Origin: Saccharopolyspora oryzae
Lineage (GTDB): Bacteria; Actinomycetota; Actinomycetes; Mycobacteriales; Pseudonocardiaceae
Assembly (NCBI RefSeq): GCF_027853915.1
Contig: NZ_JAQGLA010000005.1
Span: 62,001 to 126,000, forward strand
Direction of reading: 5' to 3'
Length of the DNA: 64,000 nucleotides
In this document: one piece after another, positions 45,290-53,649 of the stretch
Layout: each line of letters begins with the position of its first letter
Position numbering within the stretch: position 1 is the first letter of the stretch
Translations under genes and position numbers: made by a program
Notes under the pieces: generated by a model
The model's input: the letters and a program-made list of their open reading frames with translations, nothing else
Databases searched by the model: none
What the model was told of the DNA's origin: nothing

Positions 45290-45340
45290 GAGCGAACGGC
45301 CTGTTCACCTCACCTCCCGAGGCGAACAGGCCGTTCGCTC
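45290..45340. terminator. Hairpin between AmiE-like and MBL genes
   Basis: Perfect 17-bp arms GAGCGAACGGCCTGTTC (45290-45306) and 45324-45340, loop 17 nt. Starts 8 bp after the AmiE-like stop. A DnaA-box-like TGTGGACAA follows directly at 45341. Confidence 0.8.
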
Positions 45341-45373
45341 TGTGGACAACTCGCCCCCGCTGTGGAGAACTCC

Positions 45374-45419
45374 CGCAATTTCAATGGAAATCGGAGGTCC
45401 AATTTCCATTGAATTTGCG
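45374..45419. repeat. Family A long hairpin A4
   Basis: Arms 45374-45391 and 45402-45419 (one mismatch), loop cggaggtcca, the exact reverse complement of the A7 loop. It lies between the convergent AmiE-like and MBL-fold genes. The ten bases before it (aactcccgca) are the same as before A1. Confidence 0.82.
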
Positions 45420-45481
45420 TCCTGTCCGGTCTGCGACCGCGAAGCACGACCGGCACCGCGGGTCGCATGCGCCGCAGGCGG

Positions 45482-46333
45482 TCAGGTCAGGGGGTGCCAG
45501 CGGGTGGTGCCGGAGTCGGTGATCGCTCGGCCGAACTGGACGTCGGCGAAGTGGCCTCCGAAGCCGATCGTGCCCGGCTCGTGGAGTTCGCGCACCAGGT
45601 CCTGGCGGGTTCGGATCGCCTGCTCCTGGTCGACGTCGACCTGGACCGGCCAGGTCGGGTTCGAGATCTGCACCGCGCTGTGCAGCGCGTCACCGAAGAC
45701 GATCAGCCGCTGGTCGCCCGAGGTGATCGCGTAGGACGCGTGGCCCGGCGTGTGGCCGGCGGAGTACCGCACCCGGACGCCGGGGAAGACCTCTTGTCCA
45801 TCGTGGACGGTTTCGAGCTGCGCTTCGACGCCGGCCAGCATCTCGTCGGTGACGTCCGGTGCGTGCTGGTCGCGGAGCTTCCACTCCGGCTCCGCCAGCA
45901 GGAATCGCGCTGCGGGGAAGACTCCCCGGTGCGCCCAGCCGATGTGGTCCGTGTGCAGGTGGGTGATCGCGACGGCTTCGACCTCTTCGGGAGCCCGGCC
46001 CAATGCGGTCAAGTTCTCCAGCAGCTCACCGCCGCGAAGGGCACCGATGATCGGGTTCCCCGGATCCGCCGGGTGGCTCACCGGGCCGAAACCGGCGTCG
46101 ATCAGCATCGCGCGCGAGCCGTGCTCGACGAGGAGCCCGCCGATGCTCGCGACCAGCTCCCCCGCGTCGTCGAGGTAGTGCGCGTGTTCGCGCCAGTCGT
46201 CCTCCGACGTCTCCGGGAACCAGCCGCGCGGCTTGAGCCCGACCGCGCCGTCCGGGACGTAGCTGATCCGCAGGTCGCCCAGCTCGATCGAGCGGATTCC
46301 GGCGACCGCGTTCCAACGGTGTTCTGCAACCAT
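45482..46333 (-). CDS. Metallo-beta-lactamase-fold hydrolase (lactonase-like)
   Basis: 283 residues. Zinc site HLHTDHIGW, then AGHTPGHASY (His), FGDALHSAVQ (bridging Asp), and FGGHFAD (last His). This is the group of AHL lactonase-like and related hydrolases; the substrate is unknown. TAAGTT lies 7 nt before ATG 46333, with TTGCAA as -35 (18-bp spacer). The MarR-type gene is divergent, with a dyad in the promoter spacer, so MarR probably represses it. Confidence 0.88.
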   Translation of the reverse strand: MVAEHRWNAVAGIRSIELGDLRISYVPDGAVGLKPRGWFPETSEDDWREHAHYLDDAGELVASIGGLLVEHGSRAMLIDAGFGPVSHPADPGNPIIGALRGGELLENLTALGRAPEEVEAVAITHLHTDHIGWAHRGVFPAARFLLAEPEWKLRDQHAPDVTDEMLAGVEAQLETVHDGQEVFPGVRVRYSAGHTPGHASYAITSGDQRLIVFGDALHSAVQISNPTWPVQVDVDQEQAIRTRQDLVRELHEPGTIGFGGHFADVQFGRAITDSGTTRWHPLT

Positions 46334-46350
46334 GCCGATTAACTTACAAC

Positions 46351-46363
46351 TAGAACTATTCTA
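46351..46363. promoter_or_regulatory. Candidate MarR operator
   Basis: TAGAA-CTA-TTCTA, a perfect dyad, lies in the spacer of the MBL gene promoter and within 50 bp of the MarR start. TTGCAA at 46365-46370 reads as a -35 for the MBL gene on the minus strand. Confidence 0.5.
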
Positions 46364-46396
46364 ATTGCAACATCTCTAACTTGCTATCCTGGTGGC

Positions 46397-46810
46397 ATGG
46401 ACCGGTCCGCGGAAACCCGGGAGCTCTGCAGCCTGATCAGCGAGCTCTCGCACAACATCGAAGAGCACGTGCGGCACTGCGTGTCGGACAGCGATCTCAC
46501 TTCGTCCCAGGCGATCGCGCTGCGCGAGCTGGCCGAGCCGCTGAGCATGCGCGAGCTCGCCGATCGGATGCACTGCGCGACGTCGAACGTGACCTTCCTG
46601 ATCGACCGCCTGGAGAAGCAAGGCCTGGTCACCCGGCGCCCGCACCCCACCGATCGCCGCGCGAAGGAGATCGCCCTGACCGAGGAGGGCGAGCGGCAGC
46701 GGGCGCAGATCATCGAGCGCTTCTCGGTGAACACCCCGCTGTCCGGGCTCAGCGAGGACGAGCAGAAGACCCTGCACAAGCTCCTCCAGCAGGCCCTCGC
46801 CAACCGCTGA
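46397..46810 (+). CDS. MarR-family regulator
   Basis: 137 residues with the MarR winged helix: LTSSQAIALRELAEPLSMRE, LADRMHCATSNVTFLIDRLE and wing GLVTRRPHPTDRRAKEIAL. TATCCT lies 6 nt before ATG 46397, so it is probably leaderless. It most likely controls the divergent MBL-fold gene and itself. Confidence 0.92.
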   Translation: MDRSAETRELCSLISELSHNIEEHVRHCVSDSDLTSSQAIALRELAEPLSMRELADRMHCATSNVTFLIDRLEKQGLVTRRPHPTDRRAKEIALTEEGERQRAQIIERFSVNTPLSGLSEDEQKTLHKLLQQALANR

Positions 46811-46902
46811 GGGAGTCCCCTCCTCCGGGACTCCCGAGTCGCGATGGCGGCTGCCTGCGGGCAGTGTCGGACTCAGGTGAAACCCGTCGGGAGGAGTTCG
46901 AG

Positions 46903-47295
46903 ATGTCGGTGATTCCGCAGGACCGCGCGGACATCCTGGGAAAGCAGGCCTTCGGGCACGTGGCCACCATCGGTCCGCACGGCGAACCGCAGTCCAGCCC
47001 GGTGTGGATCGACTGGGACGGCCAGTACCTGAAGTTCAGCCAGACCAAGACGCGGCAGAAGTACCGCAACCTCAAGCGGGAACCGCGCATCTCCATCTCG
47101 GTGCACGACCCGGACCATCCGTACCGCTACGTCGAGGTGCGCGGCCGGGTCGCCAAGATCGAGGACGACCAGGACAACCGGTTCATCAACAAGATGGCCA
47201 AGAAGTACCTCGACGAGGACGAATACCCCTGGCCCCAGCCCGGCGACGAACGCGTCATCGTCTACGTCGAACCGGAGCACAGCACCAAGCAGTAA
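46903..47295 (+). CDS. PPOX-class F420/FMN-dependent oxidoreductase
   Basis: 130 residues of the pyridoxamine 5'-phosphate oxidase-like split barrel. GHVATIGPHGEPQSSPVWID is the family opening, and FSQTKTRQKYRNLKREPRIS the cofactor-binding region, as in actinobacterial F420-binding members. Substrate unknown. GAGGAG precedes ATG 46903. Same strand as the MarR gene, 92 bp after it. Confidence 0.87.
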   Translation: MSVIPQDRADILGKQAFGHVATIGPHGEPQSSPVWIDWDGQYLKFSQTKTRQKYRNLKREPRISISVHDPDHPYRYVEVRGRVAKIEDDQDNRFINKMAKKYLDEDEYPWPQPGDERVIVYVEPEHSTKQ

Positions 47296-47303
47296 CCGCT
47301 CGC

Positions 47304-47409
47304 GTGCCGATTTCGCAAGAAATCAACCGTCGGCCCGGACCCGGACAACAGCGGCTCGAAGCTGGCGATCGGGCGAGCGACCGGCCCGATTTCTTCGCGA
47401 AATCGGCAC
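47304..47409. repeat. Long inverted repeat with TTTCGC-GAAATC arms
   Basis: GTGCCGATTTCGCAAGAAATC (47304-47324) pairs with 47388-47409 except for one extra base. Each arm is itself a small palindrome (GATTTC-N4/5-GAAATC). The loop is 63 nt. It follows the PPOX stop by 8 bp and may be the terminator. Confidence 0.7.
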
Positions 47410-47559
47410 TTCGACGGCTGGCGCGCGGGCGTTGTCCAGGGGCGATAGCGGTTCGGAGCGGAGGAAGTCGGGTATTCCCACTTTCGGAGTAGTTGTAGGG
47501 AGATGCAACCCGGGTATGAAGTTGCCCCGTCCTCCGGTCGGAAACCCGGAAGAGGGCCA

Positions 47560-47589
47560 TTGACCGCCTTGAGCAACGGTTAGTAAGTT
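47560..47589 (+). promoter_or_regulatory. Promoter of murR-murQ
   Basis: TTGACC (47560-47565), 18-bp spacer, TAAGTT (47584-47589), then ATG 47596 six bases later: a near-consensus promoter for a leaderless murR mRNA. Confidence 0.65.
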
Positions 47590-47595
47590 TCCCAC

Positions 47596-48516
47596 ATGGC
47601 CACAGACGACACTTCCCACGAATCGGCCGAGGCTAGCCCCCTCGTCAAGATTCGTTCGCTGCTGCCGGGTCTCGCGCGAGCCGAGCAGCGGGTGGCCAAC
47701 ATCGTGCTCGCCGACCCGGCGTCGATCTCGCGGCGCAGCATCACCGAAGTCGCCGAAGCCGCAGGCACCAGCGAGACGACCGTGACCCGGTTCTGCAAGG
47801 CGATCGGCGTCGGCGGCTACCCGGACCTGCGCATCGCGCTCGCCGCGGACACCGCGCGCACGTCCACGCGCGATCGCGAGCTCGGCAGCGACATCGCCCC
47901 GGACGACGACATCCGGCAGATCATCGAGAAGGTCGGCTACGCGGACGCGAAAGCCGTTGAGGAGACCGCCGATCAGCTGGAAGCGTCGGTGCTGGAGCCG
48001 CTCGTCGACGACGTCGCGCAGGCCCGCCGCATCGACGTCTACGGCGTCGGCGCCAGCGCGTTCGTCGCGCTCGACCTCCAGCAGAAGCTGCACCGCATCG
48101 GCCTGACCTGCTTCGCCTGGTCCGACACGCACAACGCGCTGACCTCGGCTGCGGTGCTGCGCGAGGGCGACGTCGCCATCGGCATCTCGCACACCGGTGC
48201 CACCACCGAAACCGTCGAGGCGCTGCGCGAGGCGCGGCGGCGCGGTGCGACGACGGCGGCGCTGACCAACTTCGCCCGCTCCCCGATCACCGAGGTCGCC
48301 GACCACGTGCTGACCACGGCGGTCCGCGAAACGACCTACCGCTCAGGAGCCATGGCCAGCCGGATCGGCCAGCTCACCGTGATCGACTGCTTGTTCATCG
48401 GCGTCGCGCAGCGCCACCTGGACCAGGCCCGGGCAGCGCTGGAGGCCACCTACGAAGCGGTGGGCGGCCACCGCCTCGAAAGCCGACCGGACCGCCGGCG
48501 GCAGAAGGAGGCGTGA
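47596..48516 (+). CDS. murR: MurR/RpiR-family regulator
   Basis: 306 residues. RpiR-type helix-turn-helix (ISRRSITEVAEAAGTSETTV, TRFCKAIGVGGYPDLRIAL) and a SIS sugar-phosphate domain (IDVYGVGASAFVALDLQQKL, GISHTGATTETVEAL). MurR represses MurNAc catabolic genes and senses MurNAc-6-phosphate in other bacteria. Coupling to murQ (shared TGATG) supports the name. Leaderless ATG. Confidence 0.88.
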   Translation: MATDDTSHESAEASPLVKIRSLLPGLARAEQRVANIVLADPASISRRSITEVAEAAGTSETTVTRFCKAIGVGGYPDLRIALAADTARTSTRDRELGSDIAPDDDIRQIIEKVGYADAKAVEETADQLEASVLEPLVDDVAQARRIDVYGVGASAFVALDLQQKLHRIGLTCFAWSDTHNALTSAAVLREGDVAIGISHTGATTETVEALREARRRGATTAALTNFARSPITEVADHVLTTAVRETTYRSGAMASRIGQLTVIDCLFIGVAQRHLDQARAALEATYEAVGGHRLESRPDRRRQKEA

Positions 48517-49427
48517 TGAGCCGGGACCGCGCTGTGCGGGTGGACGCTCCGACCGAACGGACCAACCCGCGGACGCGGGACATCGATCTGCTGCCGACGC
48601 TGGACATCCTGCATGTGCTCAACGGCGAGGACCGCACGGTCCCGGTGGCCGTCGGCCGGGTCCTGCCCGAGCTGGCGAGCACGGTGGACATGGCGGTGAC
48701 CGCCCTGCGCGCGGGCGGCCGCGTGCACTACGTGGGCGCGGGAACGTCCGGCCGGCTCGCCGTGCTCGACGCGGCGGAACTGATCCCGACCTTCAACGTG
48801 CCGCCGGACTGGATCGTCGCGCACCAGGCGGGCGGTTCCGAGGCGTTCCGCCGCGCCGTGGAGAACGCCGAGGACAACGCCGCGACCGGTGCCGCCGAGA
48901 TCCGCGAGAGCGCTTCGCCCGACGACCTGGTGATCGGTCTGGCGGCGTCCGGGCGCACGCCGTACGTGCTGGCGGCGTTGGAGGCCGCGCAGCAGCTCGG
49001 CGCGAAGACGGCCCTGATCACCTCGAACCCGGACGTCGGGCAGGTGCCGGCGGACGTGGTGATCGCGGTGGACACCGGGCCGGAACCGATCAGCGGCTCC
49101 ACCCGGATGAAGGCGGGCACCGCGCAGAAGCTGCTGCTCACCTCGTTCTCCACCGCGGTGATGATCAAGATGGGCCGCACCTACTCGAACCTGATGGTCA
49201 GCATGCTGGCCACCAACGCGAAGCTGCGCGGCCGCACGATCGGCATCCTCCAGGAAGCGACCGGTGCTTCCGAGGAGGTCTGCGAAGCAGCGCTGACCGC
49301 GGCCGACGGGGACCTGAAGACGGCCCTCGTCCACCTCCTGACCGGCGCCGACGTCGAAGCCTCGGCGGCGGCTCTGGCGGTCGCCGACGGACAGGTCCGG
49401 GAAGCCCTCCGAACCCTCACCCCGTAG
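48516..49427 (+). CDS. murQ: N-acetylmuramic acid 6-phosphate etherase
   Basis: 303 residues. SIS fold with VHYVGAGTSGRLAVLDAAEL, PTFNVPPDWIVAHQAGG and SGSTRMKAGTAQKLLL, the MurQ signature. It cleaves the lactyl ether of MurNAc-6-P to give GlcNAc-6-P and D-lactate in the cytosol. ATG 48516 overlaps the murR stop and has AAGGAGG upstream. No MurNAc kinase or MurP transporter is present nearby. Confidence 0.95.
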   Translation: MSRDRAVRVDAPTERTNPRTRDIDLLPTLDILHVLNGEDRTVPVAVGRVLPELASTVDMAVTALRAGGRVHYVGAGTSGRLAVLDAAELIPTFNVPPDWIVAHQAGGSEAFRRAVENAEDNAATGAAEIRESASPDDLVIGLAASGRTPYVLAALEAAQQLGAKTALITSNPDVGQVPADVVIAVDTGPEPISGSTRMKAGTAQKLLLTSFSTAVMIKMGRTYSNLMVSMLATNAKLRGRTIGILQEATGASEEVCEAALTAADGDLKTALVHLLTGADVEASAAALAVADGQVREALRTLTP

Positions 49428-49435
49428 CCGACAGT

Positions 49436-50368
49436 TCAGCCGGGGAGGCCGGCGGCGACATTGCGGTAGGCGTCGGTGACCAAGCGCCAGAAGCCCGCGG
49501 TGTCCAAAGTGGTCGGAACGGTCGCGTTCCGGCGGTCGGCCGGGGCGTCGAAGTCGGTGACCGTCATGCCGGAGGTGAACCGGCCCTGCGTCTCCACGTC
49601 GACGCGGGCGGGCACCGACTCGAACAGGCCGGGGTCGATCACGTACGCCACCGCGCACGCGTCGTGGATCGCCGGGCCCTTCTCCTGGTAGCTGATGTGG
49701 CTGCCGTAGAAGTCCAGGCACGGCGTGAGCAGTTCCGCGTCCAGGCGGCCGAGGTCGGCGAAGCCGGAGCGCACCTCGGCCGTCGCGCGCGCCTGGTGGG
49801 TGAGGTCGAGGCCGATCATGACCGTCCGCCACGGCGCGTTGAACGCGATCGAGGCGGCCTCCGGGTCGGCGACGATGTTGAACTCGGCGGCCGGGTTCGT
49901 GTTGCCGCGGGTGTAGGAGCCGCCCATGATCACGAACTCCTTCACCCAGTCCGCGATCCGCGGTTCCTTGCGCAGGGCCAGGGCGATGTTGGTCAGCGGC
50001 CCGACCGCGGTCAGGCTGATCTCGCCGGGCGAGGCGGCCAAGGTGTCGATGATGAAGTCGACCGCGTGCTGTTCGCTGAGCGCCGCCTTCGGCTCCGGCA
50101 GCACGGCGCCGCCGAGCCCGGAGTTGCCGTGCACGTCCCCGGCCGTCCGCGGCTCGCGCACCAGCGGCCGTCCGGCGCCCCGCGCAACCGGCACGTCCAT
50201 GCCGTAGAACTCGCGCAGCCGCAGGGCGTTGTCGGTGGTGTGCTCCAGCTCGACGTTGCCGCCGACGGTGGTCACGCCGACGACGTCGAGCTCCGGGCTG
50301 CCGTGCGCCAACCCGAGCGCCAGCGCGTCGTCGATGCCCGGGTCGCAGTCGATCAGGATCTTCTTCAC
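49436..50368 (-). CDS. Inosine-uridine-preferring nucleoside hydrolase
   Basis: 310 residues. The calcium-binding N-terminal motif IDCDPGIDDALAL and VGPLTNIALAL, FVIMGGSYTRGNTNPAAEFN and a C-terminal DFDAPADRRNATV are those of IUNH proteins, which hydrolyse the N-glycosidic bond of ribonucleosides. No signal peptide, so cytosolic. GTG 50368 start with GAGGAACGAGG upstream. It converges on murQ with 8 bp between them, and a pair of family A palindromes lies just upstream. Confidence 0.92.
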   Translation of the reverse strand: MKKILIDCDPGIDDALALGLAHGSPELDVVGVTTVGGNVELEHTTDNALRLREFYGMDVPVARGAGRPLVREPRTAGDVHGNSGLGGAVLPEPKAALSEQHAVDFIIDTLAASPGEISLTAVGPLTNIALALRKEPRIADWVKEFVIMGGSYTRGNTNPAAEFNIVADPEAASIAFNAPWRTVMIGLDLTHQARATAEVRSGFADLGRLDAELLTPCLDFYGSHISYQEKGPAIHDACAVAYVIDPGLFESVPARVDVETQGRFTSGMTVTDFDAPADRRNATVPTTLDTAGFWRLVTDAYRNVAAGLPG

Positions 50369-50396
50369 CGAGTCCTCGTTCCTCCGGCTCGATCTG

Positions 50397-50455
50397 CAGT
50401 TTCCATTGAAACTGCGGTTCCCCGTGCCCGGTGTCCGCAGTTTCCATTGAAACTG
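50397..50455. repeat. Family A short palindrome pair A5
   Basis: CAGTTTCCATTGAAACTG at 50397-50414 and again at 50438-50455, 41 bp from start to start with a 23-bp linker. They fill the gap between the Fic-like stop and the nucleoside hydrolase start. Confidence 0.85.
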
Positions 50456-50467
50456 CGGTTCCTGGGA

Positions 50468-51214
50468 TCAGCCCTCCTGGACCGCGTCGGCGATGGACTT
50501 CGCCTCGCGGGCGCCCGACTCCAGCGCCTTGCAGCAGTAGACGATCCACTGCGCGACCTGGTCCGGGTCGCCGGTGGCGAAGCCCAGGGCGAGTTCCGCG
50601 TACTCCTCCTGGCGGCGGAAGTAGGCCACCTCCGGGACCACCAGGCCCTTCGGGTCCAGGCCGCTGCCGATCACGCTCAGGCGCGCGGCCGCGCGTGCGA
50701 TCACGCCGTTGGCGAGGCCGAACGGCTGCAGCGCGAGCAGCTCGCCGTGCACGACGGCGGCCAGCACCGGGCCCGGGCCCTGCGCTTGCGGATCGGTGAT
50801 GATCTCGGCGAGCAGGTCCAGCCGCTCGGCGACCACCGGGTCCGACTGCGGGCGACCGAGCTCGTCCGGGTCCTCCACCAGGTCCGCGGCGGCGAGCACG
50901 TGCATCCGCGCCAGCGCCTGCCGCGGCGCGCGCTGCCAGGTGGGCAGCAGCGCGCCCATCGCCTCGGCGATCCGCAGCGAACCGGCCAGCAGCGGGTCGG
51001 AGACCTCCCCGGATTCCGGGATCTCCGCGGCGCCTCCGGCGATGGCCGCGGACGCGCGGGCGGCGCGCACCGACGCTTCCGCCGCGGTGGTCGGCCAGCC
51101 GCGGCGGTTGGCCGGGTGCCGGTGGACTTCGTCGATCGCCGCGCGGGCCTCGGCCACGGCGTCGGCCACGCCGTCCAGCTCGACCAACGGGGCCAGCGAA
51201 GGCTTGTCGTTCAC
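50468..51214 (-). CDS. Degenerate Fic-like protein
   Basis: 248 residues. VLAAVVHGELLALQPFGLANGVIARAAARLSVIG splits into segments that match a Fic core (hExVRIHPFxxGNGRxxR): here the catalytic His is Gln (QPF, about residue 163) and GNGR is ANGV. The upstream helices (AARASAAIAGGA) also fit the Fic alpha-helical fold. AMP-transferase activity is therefore unlikely; a regulatory or scaffolding role is possible. In related actinobacteria this gene is commonly labelled an oxidoreductase, without support I can see. It is divergent from acs. Confidence 0.7.
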   Translation of the reverse strand: MNDKPSLAPLVELDGVADAVAEARAAIDEVHRHPANRRGWPTTAAEASVRAARASAAIAGGAAEIPESGEVSDPLLAGSLRIAEAMGALLPTWQRAPRQALARMHVLAAADLVEDPDELGRPQSDPVVAERLDLLAEIITDPQAQGPGPVLAAVVHGELLALQPFGLANGVIARAAARLSVIGSGLDPKGLVVPEVAYFRRQEEYAELALGFATGDPDQVAQWIVYCCKALESGAREAKSIADAVQEG

Positions 51215-51364
51215 GCCCGCTGACGCTACCGCCAGGCCTTCCCCCCGCTGGCGGGGCCGGATGCGACATATGCCACAGTGGACCCCTCGACAGCCCCGCG
51301 TAGCGCAGTGATTTCGGACAGTACGCCCAATTGGTCTGAACCAATAGCGCTAACCCTCTGTTGC

Positions 51365-51380
51365 AGTGAGCCCGATCGCA
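51365..51380. promoter_or_regulatory. Candidate CRP/Glp site upstream of acs
   Basis: AGTGA-GCCCGA-TCGCA matches the CRP palindrome TGTGA-N6-TCACA at 8 of 10 positions. It lies 50 bp before the acs start, next to a possible promoter (TTGCAG at 51361). A crp gene is in this window at 59662. Confidence 0.35.
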
Positions 51381-51430
51381 TTACGGTGCGGTTAGCACTG
51401 GCTACCCCACGACCACGGAGGTTCTCGGCG

Positions 51431-53413
51431 ATGAGCCAGCCCGACGGGCAGAACAACGAACTCAGCAACCTGCTGAACGAGAGCAGGACGTTCCCGCCGT
51501 CGGCGGAGTTCGCGTCGCAGGCGAACGCCACCGCCGAGCTCTACGACCAGGCGGATGCCGACCGAGAGGCGTTCTGGGCCGAGCAGGCCGACCAGCTGCA
51601 CTGGGAGACCAAGTGGGACCAGGTCCTCGACTGGTCCGACGCGCCGTTCGCGAAGTGGTTCGTGGGCGGCAAGCTCAACGTGGCCTACAACTGCGTGGAC
51701 CGGCACGTCGACGCAGGCAACGGCGACCGGGTCGCGATCCACTGGGAGGGCGAGCCCGGCGACTCCCGCGACATCACCTACGCCGAGCTGCAGCGCGAGG
51801 TCTCGCGCACCGCCAACGCGCTGGCCTCGCTGGGCGTCAGCGCCGGTGACCGCGTCGCGATCTACCTGCCGATGCTGCCCGAAGCGGTGTTCTCGATGCT
51901 GGCCTGCGCCCGGCTCGGCGCGATGCACAGCGTCGTCTTCGGCGGGTTCTCCTCCGAGGCGCTGCGCTCCCGCATCAACGACGCCGAGGCGAAGGTGGTG
52001 ATCACCGCCGACGGCCAGTACCGGCGCGGCAAGGCGATGCCGCTGAAGGCCAACGTGGACGAGGCCGTCAAGGAGACGCCGAGCGTCGACCACGTGGTGG
52101 TCGTCAAGCGCACCGGCAGCGAGGTCGCCTGGGACGACGCGCGCGACAAGTGGTGGGACGACGTGCTGGACGGCCAGCCCGACACCCACACCCCGGAGGC
52201 CTTCGACTCCGAGCAGCCGCTGTTCATCCTCTACACCTCGGGGACCACCGGCCGCCCGAAGGGCATCCTGCACACCTCCGGCGGCTACCTGACCCAGGCC
52301 GCCTACACCCACCGCAACGTCTTCGACCTCAAGCCGGAGTCGGACGTCTTCTGGTGCACCGCCGACATCGGCTGGGTCACCGGGCACACCTACATCGTCT
52401 ACGGGCCGCTGGCCAACGGCGCCACGCAGGTGATCTACGAGGGCACCCCGAACTCGCCGCACGAGGGCCGGCACTGGGAGGTCGTCCAGAAGTACGGCGT
52501 GACGATCTACTACACCGCGCCGACCACGATCCGGACGTTCATGAAGTGGGGCGCCGAGATCCCCGCCAAGTACGACCTGTCCAGCCTGCGGCTGCTGGGC
52601 AGCGTGGGCGAGCCGATCAACCCCGAGGCGTGGATCTGGTACCGGAAGAACATCGGTGGCGACCGCACGCCGATCGTGGACACCTGGTGGCAGACCGAGA
52701 CCGGCGCGATCATGATCTCGCCGCTGCCCGGCGCGACCGCCACCAAGCCCGGCTCCGCGCAGCGCCCGCTGCCCGGGCTCTCGGCGAAGGTCGTCAGCGA
52801 GACCGGCGAAGAGGTGCCCAACGGCGGCGGCGGTCTGCTGGTGCTGGACAAGCCGTGGCCGTCGATGCTGCGCGGCATCTGGGGCGACGACGACCGCTAC
52901 CGCGAGACCTACTGGTCGAAGTTCGCCGACCTCGGCTACTACTTCGCCGGTGACGGCGCCAAGTACGACGACGACGGCGACATCTGGCTGCTCGGCCGGG
53001 TCGACGACGTCATGAACGTCTCCGGGCACCGCATCTCCACCACCGAGGTCGAGTCCGCGCTGGTCTCGCACCCGAACGTGGCCGAGGCCGCGGTGGTCGG
53101 CGCCTCCGACCCGACCACCGGTCAGGGCATCGTGGCCTTCGTGATCCTGCGCGGCGGGGTCGACGACGCGGCCTCCGGCGAGGCGGCGCTGAAGGAGCTG
53201 CGCGAGCACGTCTCCCGCGAGATCGGGCCGATCGCCAAGCCGCGGCAGATCATGATCGTGCCGGAGCTGCCGAAGACCCGCTCCGGCAAGATCATGCGCC
53301 GCCTGCTGCGCGACGTCGCGGAGAACCGCGAGGTCGGCGACGTCACCACGCTGGCCGACTCGAGCGTCATGAACCTCATCTCGAAGGGCCTGAAGACCGG
53401 CAGCGACGACTGA
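51431..53413 (+). CDS. acs: Acetyl-CoA synthetase
   Basis: 660 residues. AMP-forming synthetase motifs: [38 protein letters not shown] and [20 protein letters not shown], with the acetylation-regulated Lys at about 620 in [11 protein letters not shown]. It makes acetyl-CoA from acetate. GGAGG precedes ATG 51431. A possible CRP site in the promoter agrees with catabolite control. A hairpin follows. Confidence 0.97.
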   Translation: MSQPDGQNNELSNLLNESRTFPPSAEFASQANATAELYDQADADREAFWAEQADQLHWETKWDQVLDWSDAPFAKWFVGGKLNVAYNCVDRHVDAGNGDRVAIHWEGEPGDSRDITYAELQREVSRTANALASLGVSAGDRVAIYLPMLPEAVFSMLACARLGAMHSVVFGGFSSEALRSRINDAEAKVVITADGQYRRGKAMPLKANVDEAVKETPSVDHVVVVKRTGSEVAWDDARDKWWDDVLDGQPDTHTPEAFDSEQPLFILYTSGTTGRPKGILHTSGGYLTQAAYTHRNVFDLKPESDVFWCTADIGWVTGHTYIVYGPLANGATQVIYEGTPNSPHEGRHWEVVQKYGVTIYYTAPTTIRTFMKWGAEIPAKYDLSSLRLLGSVGEPINPEAWIWYRKNIGGDRTPIVDTWWQTETGAIMISPLPGATATKPGSAQRPLPGLSAKVVSETGEEVPNGGGGLLVLDKPWPSMLRGIWGDDDRYRETYWSKFADLGYYFAGDGAKYDDDGDIWLLGRVDDVMNVSGHRISTTEVESALVSHPNVAEAAVVGASDPTTGQGIVAFVILRGGVDDAASGEAALKELREHVSREIGPIAKPRQIMIVPELPKTRSGKIMRRLLRDVAENREVGDVTTLADSSVMNLISKGLKTGSDD

Positions 53414-53428
53414 TCCGCGTCATCGGAC

Positions 53429-53460
53429 AGGGGCGTCCTCCCGCTCGGGAGGGCGCCCCT
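53429..53460 (+). terminator. Terminator of acs
   Basis: AGGGGCGTCCTCCCG (53429-53443) pairs with 53446-53460 with one G-U pair; 16 bp after the acs stop. Confidence 0.7.
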
Positions 53461-53649
53461 TCGCTGTCAACAGAACGTGAAGTTCCCGGCAAGGCGAACC
53501 ACGATCAAGCCAATGACCTGCGACGATGCTGCGCCCGCATGGTTTCGCACAGCAACCATCCGGCGGTCGGATGTTAAAATCGCGCAATAGGTGTGCCGGG
53601 AAGTCTGGTCGGCGTCGCAATCCGTGCTACCCACGAACGGAGTCATCGA

